Below are positions 26,862-35,878 of a stretch of 64,000 nucleotides of DNA, piece after piece. Each line of letters starts with the position of its first letter. The stretch's first letter is position 1. This DNA comes from Candidatus Microthrix subdominans. Its GTDB lineage: Bacteria > Actinomycetota > Acidimicrobiia > Acidimicrobiales > Microtrichaceae. A model generated the notes under the pieces. That model did not search any database, was not told the DNA's origin, and saw only the letters and a program-made list of their open reading frames with translations. The position numbers and the translations under genes are program-made. The stretch lies in the NCBI GenBank assembly GCA_016719385.1, contig JADJZA010000003.1, forward strand, positions 1-64,000, in the 5' to 3' direction.

Positions 26862-26973
26862 CAGGTTCTTGAGGAAGTCGAGGGTGCTGGTGTCGGGCTG
26901 GTAGCGGCCGGGGCTGGTGTTGGGTGGTGTGGTCCGGTCGAGGGCTTCTTCTTTGGTGGTCATGTCGGCGTGC
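26862..26973 (-). pseudogene. RIT3 third recombinase, C-terminal fragment
   Basis: Reads HADMTTKEEALDRTTPPNTS and ends STLDFLKNL, followed, across the ISL3 insertion, by TGA and the RIT3 terminal repeat at 19481-19598. It aligns with the C-terminus of the RIT2 third recombinase (ADMTTKQRALELTKPDS). The upstream part of the gene was displaced by RIT2, whose palindromic end starts at 26974 immediately before the His codon, and is not found in the window. Confidence 0.8.
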
Positions 26974-27080
26974 TATGCCGACATCGGCATAGCACGCACT
27001 ATGCCGACACCGCGACTATGCCGACCTTTCGGTGGGTGGCTGGTGGTGGCGTGTTGTCCAGGTGTGTGTGGTCGGCATAG
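26974..27080. repeat. RIT2 3' terminal repeat
   Basis: Begins with the palindrome TATGCCGACATCGGCATA, then two further CTATGCCGAC boxes (near 27000 and 27017) and one inverted GTCGGCATAG near 27070. The same design as RIT1 and RIT3 ends with different box spacers. Confidence 0.85.
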
Positions 27081-28073
27081 TTACAGGCTTTCGAGGAACG
27101 CCAGCACTGCGTCGGGGGGCTGGTAGCGCCCTGGCGGTGTTGAGTCTGGTTTGGTCAGCTCGAGTGCTCTTTGTTTGGTTGTCATGTCGGCCTGCAGGTA
27201 GACGTTCGTTGAGCGGAGGTCGGCATGGCCGAGCCAGAGCGCGATGACGGCGGTGTCGACTCCGGCTTGGAGGAGTGCCATGGCGCAGCTGTGGCGCAGG
27301 GCGTGGGGGTGGAGCCGTTTGTTGCGCAGCGACGGGCACCGGTCGGCGGCCACATCGGCGTGTTTGCGGACCAATCGCTGGACAGCGTCTGAGCTCAACG
27401 GTCGACCTGTGCGGGTCGGGAAGAGCGGTTCACCGGGTTGGCCGCCGCGTTCTGCCATCCAACCGGCGAGGGTCGCCGCTGTCCCGGTGTTGAGGGGCAC
27501 GGCTCGTTGCTTGCGGCCTTTGCCGTTCTCGCAGTGGACACTCGCGCCGGTGCCAAGGGTGACGTTGTCGCAGTTCAACCCGGTGAGCTCGGAGACACGC
27601 AGACCGGTTCTGACCGCGACGAGGAGCAGCGACCGGTCTCTGCGGCCTTCCCAACGGTCCAGGTCGGGTGCGTCAACGAGCGCGTCGATCTCCTCGGCGG
27701 TGAGGAACGACACCAGCGCCCGTTCGAAGCGTTTGGGTGGTATTGCCAGGACGCGTTGGAACGTTGCTGCGTGTTCGGGGTGCTGTAGGGAGGAGTAGCT
27801 GACCAGTGAACGGATAGCGGTCAGACGCAGGTTCCGGGTTCTGGGGCTGTTGTGACGTTCGGTCTCGAGACTGTCGAGAAAACCGCCGATCAGTGTCTCG
27901 TCAAGGTCGGCCCAGTCAAGGCGGGCCGGGGTCTTGCCGGTGTGTTCCTGTGCGTACGTGAGGAGCATCCGCAACGAATCACGGTAGGAGCCGATCGTTG
28001 CCGGGCTTGCGTGTTGTTGCTTGACGAGCCGGTCGGTGAAGAAGCTTTCCAGGGTGGGGGCGATCAGGCTCAT
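27081..28073 (-). CDS. RIT2 tyrosine recombinase, third of three
   Basis: 330 residues, MSLIAPTLESFFTDRLVKQQ at the start. Catalytic Arg in VRTGLRVSELTGLNCDN, HALRH in LHPHALRHSCAMALLQAG, and His...Tyr in LGHADLRSTNVYLQAD. Undamaged, unlike its RIT1 counterpart. The ATG overlaps the previous TAA by one base (TAATG). Its own stop abuts the terminal repeat. Confidence 0.9.
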   Translation of the reverse strand: MSLIAPTLESFFTDRLVKQQHASPATIGSYRDSLRMLLTYAQEHTGKTPARLDWADLDETLIGGFLDSLETERHNSPRTRNLRLTAIRSLVSYSSLQHPEHAATFQRVLAIPPKRFERALVSFLTAEEIDALVDAPDLDRWEGRRDRSLLLVAVRTGLRVSELTGLNCDNVTLGTGASVHCENGKGRKQRAVPLNTGTAATLAGWMAERGGQPGEPLFPTRTGRPLSSDAVQRLVRKHADVAADRCPSLRNKRLHPHALRHSCAMALLQAGVDTAVIALWLGHADLRSTNVYLQADMTTKQRALELTKPDSTPPGRYQPPDAVLAFLESL

Positions 28074-28999
28074 TAGCAAAGCACCTCCCGGTTCAGGTCC
28101 ATACGGGTGACGGCCAACGCCAACAGTTCGGGGACAGCGGACAAATACCAGTACGTCGAGCGGGGATCTTCGTGGCCCAAGTAGACCGACAAGGTCGGAA
28201 GGAGGGCCTCAACGTCTGCGTCTTCCTGATACCACTTCAACAACGTCCGGACAGCGAACGTATGTCTGACATCATGAATTCTCGGCCGGATCGACGATCC
28301 CGCTCCGACCCCCGAGAGGTCACAGAAGCGTCGGAAGGCCAGCCGGAACGGTTGGTAGAGCAGCCTGGTGCCCCGCATGGAAACGAAGAATGCTGGTGTC
28401 GACGGTTGGAGGCAGAGCCGGTCGCGGGTCTCCGCGTAGTCCGCCAGCGCGGCCATGGTGGACCCCAGCAGTGGGATGTTGCGGGACTTCCCGAACTTGG
28501 CCGTGGAGATGGTGAGGACGGCGTCGTCCCATGCGATGTCGTCGCGGTTCAGCCCGATCACCTCGCCGACCCGCATGCCGGTGGCGGCCAGAAGACCGAT
28601 CACGGTTTCCCAGGTTGCCGCGGGTAGCCGCCAACGACATCGGCGAGTCTCGGCCATGAGCGCGGCGATGTCCTCGGGGCTGTAGACGAACGGTGGCCGC
28701 CACCGCTGATGGTTCGGGATCAGACCGGGCGGTGGGACTTCGGTGCGCTCGTCGAGGGCGGCCATGTGGCGGGCGAACCCTCGGGCCACCATCATCCGAT
28801 GGGACCAAACAGTGCTGGTGGGTGATACGTCCGGGGCCTGTGCCCAGGCCAGCGCGGCGGCCACGGTAACGGTCGGCTCACCGACCGAATCGAGGTAGGC
28901 GACAAACCGTGGCAGCAGCCGGTGTGCCTCGACAAGGTCATGGCCGAACGAACGGCGCAGTGCCAGGTACTCATCTGCGATGTCCGACAAGGCGCTCAT
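28073..28999 (-). CDS. RIT2 tyrosine recombinase, second of three
   Basis: 308 residues from the ATG at 28999 (ATGA overlap with the first gene). Catalytic Arg in ATGMRVGEVIGLNRDDIAW, HDVRH in RIHDVRHTFAVRTLLKWY, and the nucleophile in LGHEDPRSTYWYLSAVP. Full length and intact; the same size as the RIT1 second recombinase but clearly diverged, so the two elements are different lineages rather than a recent duplication. Confidence 0.9.
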   Translation of the reverse strand: MSALSDIADEYLALRRSFGHDLVEAHRLLPRFVAYLDSVGEPTVTVAAALAWAQAPDVSPTSTVWSHRMMVARGFARHMAALDERTEVPPPGLIPNHQRWRPPFVYSPEDIAALMAETRRCRWRLPAATWETVIGLLAATGMRVGEVIGLNRDDIAWDDAVLTISTAKFGKSRNIPLLGSTMAALADYAETRDRLCLQPSTPAFFVSMRGTRLLYQPFRLAFRRFCDLSGVGAGSSIRPRIHDVRHTFAVRTLLKWYQEDADVEALLPTLSVYLGHEDPRSTYWYLSAVPELLALAVTRMDLNREVLC

Positions 29000-29856
29000 C
29001 GTCGGGCTCCCGGCCAAGGCTGGGCGACCTGAGCCAACCTGACGAAATCGACTTTGGCGTAGATGGCGGTGGTGGCCAGATCCCGGTGACGTAACACCTG
29101 GCTGACCTCAACCAGTTTGGCTCCATGGGCGAGCAGGTCGGCGGCAAGACCGTGTCGTAGCCGGTGTGGACCCACCCGATTCACCCCGGCACGACCGCAC
29201 GCCCGGTAGACAACCTTGGTGAGCAAGCACGCACGGATGGGCACGTGAGGCGCACGCACAGTCAGGAACACGTGTCGCTCGTTGCTGGCCGGTCGGCCCT
29301 GTTGGAGATATCCGACCAGTGCTTGCCCAACATCGGCGGGAATCGGTAGCCGGTCGACACGACGGCCCTTGCCCCGCACCATGATCTCTCCGGCACGCCA
29401 GTCGATATCGTCCAGCTCCAAACGGGCGACCTCGCACGCGCGAAGCCCGAGACGGGCAACGAGCGTCAAGATCGCGAAGTCACGCCGGCCGCCGGACCTG
29501 CTCCGATCACAGCCGTCGAGCAACGCCCTCACCTCGACCGGTGACACGCTCTGTGGAATCCCGGTGTTACGCCAGCCCGCGACGGGAGGCATGGCCGTCC
29601 CCAAATCGACCTCGATGATCCGGTCCCAATACAAGAACCGCAGCAACGACCGAAGATCGCCCGCCTCGCGTTTCGCCGACGCCACGCTGAGGCGACCACA
29701 CGAATCGAGCAGATAGGTGAACACGTCGGCTGCCTCGAGGCCCTCGGCCCCTGTGCCCCCAACACGGGCCGCTCGTTCGGTCAGAAAGACCTTGGCCATC
29801 CGCACGTAGCGGTCCACCGTCGATGGTGCCAGCCCACGCTCTCTGGTGAGCCCCGC
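28996..29856 (-). pseudogene. RIT2 tyrosine recombinase, first of three, 5' end lost to IS3
   Basis: Begins inside the core-binding domain (LTRERGLAPSTVDRYVRMAK) right at the end of the IS3 copy. The catalytic domain is intact: Arg in ARLGLRACEVARLELDDIDW, HRLRH in GPHRLRHGLAADLLAHG, Tyr in LRHRDLATTAIYAKVD. About 115 N-terminal residues present in the RIT1 homologue are missing, and neither they nor the RIT2 5' end is found on the other side of the IS3, suggesting a deletion next to the IS. Confidence 0.85.
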
Positions 29857-31100
29857 GTTTCTCGGACAGTGATCTGTGGCAGCCCTTACGCTGCCCGTGC
29901 CTTGTCGCGATAGCTGTCATGCACTTCAACCGGTGTCCGGTAACCGATCCCCGAATGAAGCCTGGAACGATTATACAAATCTCGATCCAATGCGCAATAC
30001 CCGAAACAGCCTTTCTTCGTGTCGGGAACACTGTCCGATAAACGAACTCGTTCTTCAACGAAGCAAAAAACGATTCCGCCATAGCATTATCCCAACACAC
30101 CCCGGTCTTACCCATCGACCCAACCATGTCATTTGACGCAAGGAACGCTTTGAACTCCTCAGAGGTGTACTGCGCCCCATGATCCGAATGGAATATGGCA
30201 TTCGACTGAATGCCACCAGCGTCGATCGCGGCCTGCAACGCGTCGGTCACCAGACCGGTGCGCATATGGTCGGCCATCGCGAACCCGACCACCATCTTCG
30301 AGAAACAATCGATCACCGTCGCCAAGTACACCCACCCTTCCCACGTGCGGATATAGGTGATATCACCGACCAGCGTCCGCCCGGCTCCGCGGCGGTGAAG
30401 TCCCGGTCGACCAAGTCCGCCGTGCTCGGCGTACCGTCAGGGTCGGTCGTTCGCCTGTATGGCCTGGGCTGACAGGCAACCATGTCACCCTCGACCATCA
30501 CCCGACGGACCAGTTCAAGGCGGCAACGATCTTCTTGCGGCCCAGCTCGGCATGGACCCGACGGTGCCCGTAGGTGCCATCGGACGCATCGAAGACCTTG
30601 CGGACATCGACCGCCAGTTCCTCGCGTCGTTCCGCGGTTGCTGACAGCGGACGTTTCCGCCAGTCGTAGTAGCCGGACTTCGACACGCCCGCCCACAAAC
30701 ACATCTTGGTGACCGGGTAGTTCGCCTTCTCGCCGTCGATGAACTCGTACTTCGAGATCACCGATACTCCTGGGCGAAGAAGGACGCCGCTTTTCCCAAG
30801 AACTCGTTTTTCATCCGAAGTTCCCGGTTCTCGGCTTGGAGTTCGCGGAATTGGATACGTTCGGCTGGGGTCAAAGGGTCCTCCTCGATCGGGTGGGCAT
30901 CACGGTACTTGTTGACCCACACACCGAGTGTGCCCGGGTTGATGTCCAACTCGTTGGCGACCGTGGCGATCGGCCGGGAACCGTCGATCACCATCTTCAG
31001 CCTCGGCCTTGAAAGTGTCAGAGTATTTTGTTCGTTTGCGTACCATATTGGATTCCTTTGTGTCAGTGGATGTTATCAATCACCCACTGTCCGAAATCCT
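29856..31100 (-). mobile_element. IS3-family element, right copy, inverted relative to position 1
   Basis: About 1.24 kb with inverted ends: GTTTCTCGGACAGTG at 29857-29871 and CACTGTCCGAAATCC at 31085-31099. OrfA is visible at 30758-30994 (PIATVANELDINPGTLGVWV); OrfB is in pieces (ISKYEFIDGEKANYPVTKMC from 30761; the core MYLATVIDCFSKMVVGFAMA from 30331; DDE Glu region TGVCWDNAMAESFFASLKN). At least two frameshifts separate these, so it is inactive, though less decayed than the left copy. It truncates RIT2. Confidence 0.85.
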
Positions 31101-31876
31101 CGGGGCACCCCAGTGGTAGGGGCTCCCTCGTTACCGGACAGATCGCCAGCCAACTCAGCTCCTACTCCTGAGCGTCAACGTCGGCACGGGCGGCGGCGGT
31201 GGCGGCCCAGGTACAACGCACCGGGTGTCGCAGGCGGCGGCTATCGAAACGGCGGGTCGGGTGCGAGCGGAGGCAACAGCGAAGGTGGTGCCGAGGTGGT
31301 GGCGGCGCAGCACGCTCAGCGGTCCGAGCATTCTGGTCGTCGCTAGCGGTGGTGGCGGAGGAAGGGTGGTGGTGGTGGTGGTGGTGGTGGTGGTGGAGGT
31401 AATACGGAATACGGGCATCTATCAGCGGCCGGATGGAGGTGAGGGCGGCGACGCCGACAACGCCGGAGGCCAGGGCAGCGGCGCCTTCCAGTGTTGGCAA
31501 AGCTCAGGGTGGCGCCTCCGGAACGGGGGACGTGGCGGCGGAGCTCGTGGCACGAGCGGATCCAACGGGGCTAACGGTTCTAACCAATCGGCTGGCATCG
31601 GAGGCGGTGGCGGTGGCGGTGGAGCCGGCAGGTCTGTGACGCTCAATCCCGGCGGTGGTGGCGGCGGGGGCGGCGGGCTGTACGCCGATGGCAACGGGTC
31701 CGGAGGTGTCTCCGGGCACGACGGTGATAATTGCCGGCGGCGGCGCCACCGGCGGCTCGGGCGCAAACTCCAGCAACACCGCCGGAACACCAGGTGGCGC
31801 AGGGTTTGTGAAGGTATTCCTCGACAGCCAGGGCAACAACACACCGGGAGCGTTCTGCAGCTACCCGCAGCCGTAG
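31100..31876 (+). pseudogene. Glycine-rich (PF12810-like) exported protein, frameshifted remnant
   Basis: Fragments in all three forward frames: LLLLSVNVGTGGGGGGPG, APGVAGGGYRNGGSGASGGN, PSILVVASGGGGGG, SGSNGANGSNQSAGIGGGGG and a clean C-terminus (GGAGFVKVFLDSQGNNTPGA, then FCSYPQP, stop at 31876). This order of Gly-rich blocks around VVASGGGG is that of large glycine-rich surface proteins. The N-terminus is missing, cut by the IS3 end. A GGT repeat lies in the middle. Adjacent to a broken HPr-kinase/PqqD gene, which echoes the Tat-protein/HprK-like pairing at 17.5-19.4 kb. Confidence 0.6.
31365..31394. repeat. (GGT)10 microsatellite
   Basis: Ten perfect GGT units within the glycine-rich remnant. 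Reads as poly-Gly in the gene frame and poly-Val or poly-Trp in the others. Confidence 0.95.
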
Positions 31877-31879
31877 GTT

Positions 31880-32980
31880 GCACCTTCACACGTCCGACGT
31901 TCTCACGGCGTCGGCGTTGCCTCAGTGGCTGGTGGGGCGGTTGCCTACGACGCCGTCACCGACACGATCCATCGTGTCGGCTCGATGGGCGCCGTCCTCC
32001 TGGTCGATGATGAGACCAACCCCGGTCGGCGCGTTCGTCGACGACGTCGCGGCCGCGACCGGTACGACGCATGGGGGATGCAGAGGCGCTGTGCTCGCGG
32101 GCATCGAATCGATGCGCTCACTTGGCTTGCTCGATCGCCGGAGAGCCATTTTGGGTTCAGCCCGGGCACTGGCTCGCTACTCCAACAGGACGATCTACCA
32201 ACGAGCAAGCCCACGCCGTGCTCGACCGCTCCATCGTTTTCCGCTCATCGACCAGGCCCTCCTCGACGACATCGACTCCTTACTTCAAGGACTCGACAAC
32301 AGCGTTGCCTCCGACGGACAATTTCGACATCTCACCCGGTCCCACCGGCCGAGTTTGCCTCCAGGCCGCAGAGGAGTGGGACTTCCCAAATCGCGACAAT
32401 CTCTTTGCTCAGCTGCCTGGTGTCCTGAACGACTTCGCTGCTCGGTCGCACACGTTGGCGGTACTTCACGCCGGCGCAGTACCGACCGACAGGTCGGCTG
32501 AGTTGCCGATCAGCGGTGACTCGGCGTCCGGGAATCCCAACACTGGTCAGAGCGCTCGTTCAACAGGGGTGCGCCTACCTCGGCGATGAAATGATCGAGT
32601 CCGCTCGAACGAACAGAGACCCTCCCCTACCCCAAAGCCGCTGGAACTCGACGAGGAGAGTTGCCGCGTGTTGGGGCGGTAACCGATCCCACCGCACCTT
32701 CACTCATGAAGTTTGCGAAGCGACGCAACCTCGCTTACAGAACCTGCCGGGCGGTGAGCGAGATCAACTTCCCAGGCTTTCAACCGGGTCATCAACCGGG
32801 GTCCCGGCTTGGTCGACGCGGCGCTCGGGCGCTGCTCGGACAAGCGATCAACTAAGCAGGCCGGAGAGCACGGATTGCGGGCTGTGTGCGAGCTGGCCGA
32901 GACCGTCCCGGTCAGTCGCATTGTTCACGGATTCGACCGCTCTGGCTGAACGTCTCCTCGCCAACATGGCAGTGCGCCAA
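31880..32980 (+). pseudogene. HPr-kinase-like/PqqD gene, heavily frameshifted
   Basis: A shattered paralogue of the intact gene at 52382-53512. Pieces in order: PqqD-like AVAYDAVTDTIHRVGSMGAV (31940s), ESMRSLGLLDRR, then SHTLAVLHAGAV, a P-loop region LPISGDSASG (32500s) continued in another frame as LVRALVQQGCAYLGDEMI, and near the end CELAETVPVSRIVHGFDRSG, which parallels DLAATVPVERLTHG in the intact gene. Many indels; no function. Sequence from 32980 to 33189 holds no gene that I can support. Confidence 0.65.
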
Positions 32981-33189
32981 CTCAAGTCTGAGCCGCCGAA
33001 GGACGTCTTCAGAACTCCTGTTGGGTTGAAGCAAGCTTGCGCGCGCCCCCTGACGGTCGAGCGGGGACGGGCTCTTCGGGTGCCGACACATGTTCGTTCT
33101 CCCGGCACCGCGTTCGCAACTGATCGACGACATAGCGGGCGCCACGGCGGGCGACGCGGTCGCTAACGTCGGGCCAGGGGGAACAACAC

Positions 33190-34392
33190 ATGAGCAAGCA
33201 CAACGAGCGGGTCTTCGTGATCGGCGTCGGGATGACCAAGTTTGAGAAGCCCGGAGCCCGCGAGGGCTGGGACTACCCGCAGATGGTGAAGGAGTCGGGA
33301 ACCAAAGCGCTCGAGGACGCCGGCATCGGCTACGACCGGATCGAGCAGGTGCACGCCGGCTACGTGTACGGCGACTCCACCTGCGGTGAGCGGGCGGTCT
33401 ACGAGCTGGGCATGACCGGCATCCCGATCACCAACGTCAACAACAACTGCTCCACCGGGTCGACCGCCCTGTACCTGAGCGCCGAGGCGATCCGGGGCGG
33501 TCGCGCCGACTGCGTGATGGCGGTGGGCTTCGAAAAGATGCAGCAGGGCTCGTTGGCGATCGGCGCGGAGGACCGCGAGCAGCCGCTGATGAAGCACATG
33601 ATGGCCCTTGGCGAGTTGTACGAGTTCGCCATGCCGCCTGCGCCGTACATGTTCGGTGCGGCCGGTCGGGAGCACATGGAGAAGTACGGCTCCACGCCGG
33701 AGCACTTCGCCAAGATCGGCGAGAAGAACCACCGGCACTCGGCCAACAACCCCTACGCCCAGTTCCAGGACGTCTACACGCTTCAGGAGATCCTCGACGC
33801 CAAGATGGTGTACCCGCTGCTCACCCGGCTGCAGTGCTCCCCCACCTCCGATGGCTCCGGCGCTGCGGTGCTCGCCAGCGAGGAGTTTGTCGAGGCCAAC
33901 GACCTGGCGGACCAGGCGATCGAGATCGTCGGGCAGACCATCGTCACCGACCTGGCCAGCACGTTCACCGCCGGCACCGCCGCCGCCCTCGTCGGCTACG
34001 ACATGACCAAGGAGGCCGGCCGCCAGGTGTTCGAGCAGTCCGGCCTGGGCATCGACGACTTCCAGGTGATCGAGCTGCATGACTGCTTCTCGACCAACGA
34101 GCTGCTCACCTACGAGGCGTTCGGCCTGGCCGCTGAGGGCGAAGGCCACAAGCTGATCGACAACGACGACACCACCTACGGCGGCCGCTGGGTGGTCAAC
34201 CCCTCCGGCGGGCTGATCTCCAAGGGCCACCCGCTGGGCGCCACCGGCCTGGCCCAGAGCTCAGAACTGGTCTGGCAACTGCGCGGCACCGCCGAAGCAC
34301 GGCAGGTCGACGACGTCACGGCCGGCCTGCAACACAACATCGGCCTGGGCGGCGCCGCCGTCGTCACCGCCTACCAGCGCGCCGACCGCTGA
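33190..34392 (+). CDS. Thiolase / lipid-transfer (SCP-x-like) protein
   Basis: 400 residues. The acyl-binding nucleophile is Cys in TNVNNNCSTGSTALY (about residue 94); other thiolase elements are ELHDCFSTNELLTYE and the C-terminal GLISKGHPLGATGLAQ. The family cleaves 3-ketoacyl-CoA or sterol side-chain intermediates. ATG start after an AGGGGG site. Followed 14 bases later by the remains of an acyl-CoA ligase, so an operon of fatty acid or sterol breakdown stood here. This gene is intact; the ligase is not. Confidence 0.9.
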   Translation: MSKHNERVFVIGVGMTKFEKPGAREGWDYPQMVKESGTKALEDAGIGYDRIEQVHAGYVYGDSTCGERAVYELGMTGIPITNVNNNCSTGSTALYLSAEAIRGGRADCVMAVGFEKMQQGSLAIGAEDREQPLMKHMMALGELYEFAMPPAPYMFGAAGREHMEKYGSTPEHFAKIGEKNHRHSANNPYAQFQDVYTLQEILDAKMVYPLLTRLQCSPTSDGSGAAVLASEEFVEANDLADQAIEIVGQTIVTDLASTFTAGTAAALVGYDMTKEAGRQVFEQSGLGIDDFQVIELHDCFSTNELLTYEAFGLAAEGEGHKLIDNDDTTYGGRWVVNPSGGLISKGHPLGATGLAQSSELVWQLRGTAEARQVDDVTAGLQHNIGLGGAAVVTAYQRADR

Positions 34393-34406
34393 CAAGGAGC
34401 CACACC

Positions 34407-34702
34407 ATGCCCACGATCGACGGCGCACTCCGCGCCACCGCCCGCCGCATCCCCGACGCCGAAGCGCTCAAGTTTGGCCAGGTCGAGTTGAACTATGCCC
34501 AACTCGATGAGGCGGTCGACCGCGCCGCCCGTGCCCTGGCAGGCCTCGGCGTCGCCAAGGGCGACCGGGTGGCGCTGATGTCGACGATGCGTTGATCCTC
34601 TACACGACGGGGGCGACCGGCAAACCGAAGGGTGCCCTGTTCGACCACCACCGCATCATGTGGGTGGGCGTCAACGTCATCGCCACCTGCGGCATGCGAG
34701 TG
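34407..34702 (+). pseudogene. Acyl-CoA ligase (fadD type), N-terminal fragments
   Basis: Codons 1-60 (MPTIDGALRATARRIPDAEA to RVALMSTM) are joined, after a deletion of some 85 codons, to the AMP-binding P-loop piece DALILYTTGATGKPKG and HHRIMWVGVNVIATCGMR. The ligase then stops at 34702, where the duplicated toxin-antitoxin block begins; the next ligase residues (NDVAPLYHAAELC) appear at 39131. ATG start with AAGGAG upstream. Confidence 0.85.
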
Positions 34703-34903
34703 GAGGCAGTCCTCCATTTGTCGCACGACCGTCGTGGCGTACCCCCGGTCGGGATCGGTCGACCTCACCAGCGTGCTCCGGCCGGTCTGCGCTTTCCTCA
34801 GCGGTTGACACGTCCGACCGCCAGAGCCCAGCTCAGCAGGCTTGACCGTCACTGCCCGTTCGTATGGTGAATCAACCCACCCAGCGATTCGGAGGCATAT
34901 GCC

Positions 34904-35374
34904 ATGACGATGGCCGAGCACGAACGGTACCATCTTCACCAGCAGCTCGAAGAAGTACTCGACGAGCGAGGAGCCAACACCATGATGGAACTGCTTCCAC
35001 CCGTGGGATGGGCCGACGTCACCACCAAACGCGACCTCGACCAACTCGAAGAACGCATGGACCTGCGCTTTCAGAACGTGGACCTCCGATTCGACAACGT
35101 CGACTCGCGGCTGGACGAAATTTCCGAAATCGCAGGTCTCCGTTTCAACCAGGCCACCGAAAACACAAATCTCCGCTTCAACCAGGCCGCCGACAGCACA
35201 AATCTTCGTTTCGACAAGGCCGCCGAAAGCACGAATCTCCGCTTTGAGAAGGTCGAGAAACGAATCGACGCACAAGCCGACCGGATCATCAGCAAGCTTC
35301 TGACAATCCTGGTGCCCATCATCGCGGTGGCCGTAGCGTTCTTGACGGCCATGTCGGTGTGGGGCCCAGGCTGA
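34904..35374 (+). CDS. Coiled-coil membrane protein, paralogue 1
   Basis: 156 residues. The N-terminal HERYHLHQQLEEVLDERGAN is followed by the family signature MMELLPPVGWADVTTKRDL, then a coiled coil of 11-residue repeats (NLRFNQAADST type, three here), and a C-terminal membrane helix (ISKLLTILVPIIAVAVAFLT). GGAGG lies ten bases before the ATG. Probably oligomeric and membrane-anchored with the coiled coil in the cytoplasm. Layout resembles Borrelia Bdr or DUF1640 proteins; homology is not claimed. Function unknown. Confidence 0.75.
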   Translation: MTMAEHERYHLHQQLEEVLDERGANTMMELLPPVGWADVTTKRDLDQLEERMDLRFQNVDLRFDNVDSRLDEISEIAGLRFNQATENTNLRFNQAADSTNLRFDKAAESTNLRFEKVEKRIDAQADRIISKLLTILVPIIAVAVAFLTAMSVWGPG

Positions 35375-35389
35375 TCACCGAGTCCACCG

Positions 35390-35530
35390 GCGGGCCACAT
35401 CGACACGCGATGCCAGCGGCTCACGGTGGTGGCCACCTTGGTCACGATCGCCACAACACACCCGTCATCACGCTCGACGATCAGGTCCACCTCATGGTCG
35501 CCCCGGTGGGTTCGGAGATGACCGACCGAC
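35390..35530 (-). pseudogene. DUF4143 ATPase, C-terminal remnant
   Basis: Short leftward piece reading EVDLIVERDDGCVVAIVTKV, which matches the C-terminal nuclease-like part of the ATPase at 48367-49659 (EVDLIVERDDGRIVAIETKL). No start and no other domains. The same remnant stands in copy B. Confidence 0.6.
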
Positions 35531-35641
35531 GCTTCACGAACTGCAGCGGAACGACCGCCTGCACCTGGCCCCCTTCACCCGCATCGAAGTGCAGGAGTTC
35601 CACCGGGGCGGTATGCCATTCCTGTGGGCTAACTTCCACAC

Positions 35642-35878
35642 ATGCGTTTGCACATAACATTGGACGACGAACTTGTCGAAGAGCTCGACCGTCGCCGGGA
35701 CTCGCCAACGAAGCGCGTACATCGAAGCAGCGGTGCGCCAGACCCTCGACGACGAACGACGTTGGGACGATGTGGAATCGGCCCTCGGCTCCCTCGCCGA
35801 TTCGGGGCACGCATGGGACGACGACCCGGCCACATGGGTCGCGCACAACGTGAAGCCGACAGCCGGCGCACCGGATAG
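35642..35878 (+). pseudogene. VapB-like antitoxin, copy 1, frame-scrambled
   Basis: Starts as a normal ribbon-helix-helix antitoxin (MRLHITLDDELVEELDRR) but a 2-base loss near 35695 scrambles the middle. A 1-base loss near 35850 restores the frame for the last residues (AQREADSRRTG). Compare the intact copies at 46738 and 50964. The DNA-binding start may survive, but the toxin-neutralising middle is wrong. TAG overlaps the toxin GTG. Confidence 0.8.

Larger units (their letters stand above)
19591..26869 (-). mobile_element. ISL3-family element, split by a group II intron and a RIT element
   Basis: Perfect 22-bp inverted ends at 19599-19620 and 26840-26861 (core GGTTCTCCTGGCATTTC), flanked by the 8-bp target duplication CAGGTTCT at 19591-19598 and 26862-26869, the duplication size known for ISL3. 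The span is 7263 bp, but only about 1683 bp is ISL3; the rest is the intron with its own insertion. The site of entry is the last codons of RIT3's third recombinase gene. It carries its transposase and a small helix-turn-helix passenger gene. Confidence 0.9.

Noticed and set aside
19481..27080. Repeated TTATGCCGA/TATGCCGAC boxes as a CRISPR-like array
   Set aside because: Units occur in both orientations with irregular spacing and coincide with the ends of recombinase-trio elements; no cas genes.
1..31100. Active composite transposon bounded by IS3
   Set aside because: Both IS3 copies have broken transposases and no target duplication can be shown; kept only as a hypothesis about history.
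31155..31500. Open frames with poly-Trp, poly-Val or poly-His
   Set aside because: They are alternative readings of the GGT repeat; only the glycine frame fits a known protein type.
33163..34230. Long leftward open frame opposite the thiolase
   Set aside because: Shadow of a high-GC coding strand; the rightward frame has all thiolase motifs.
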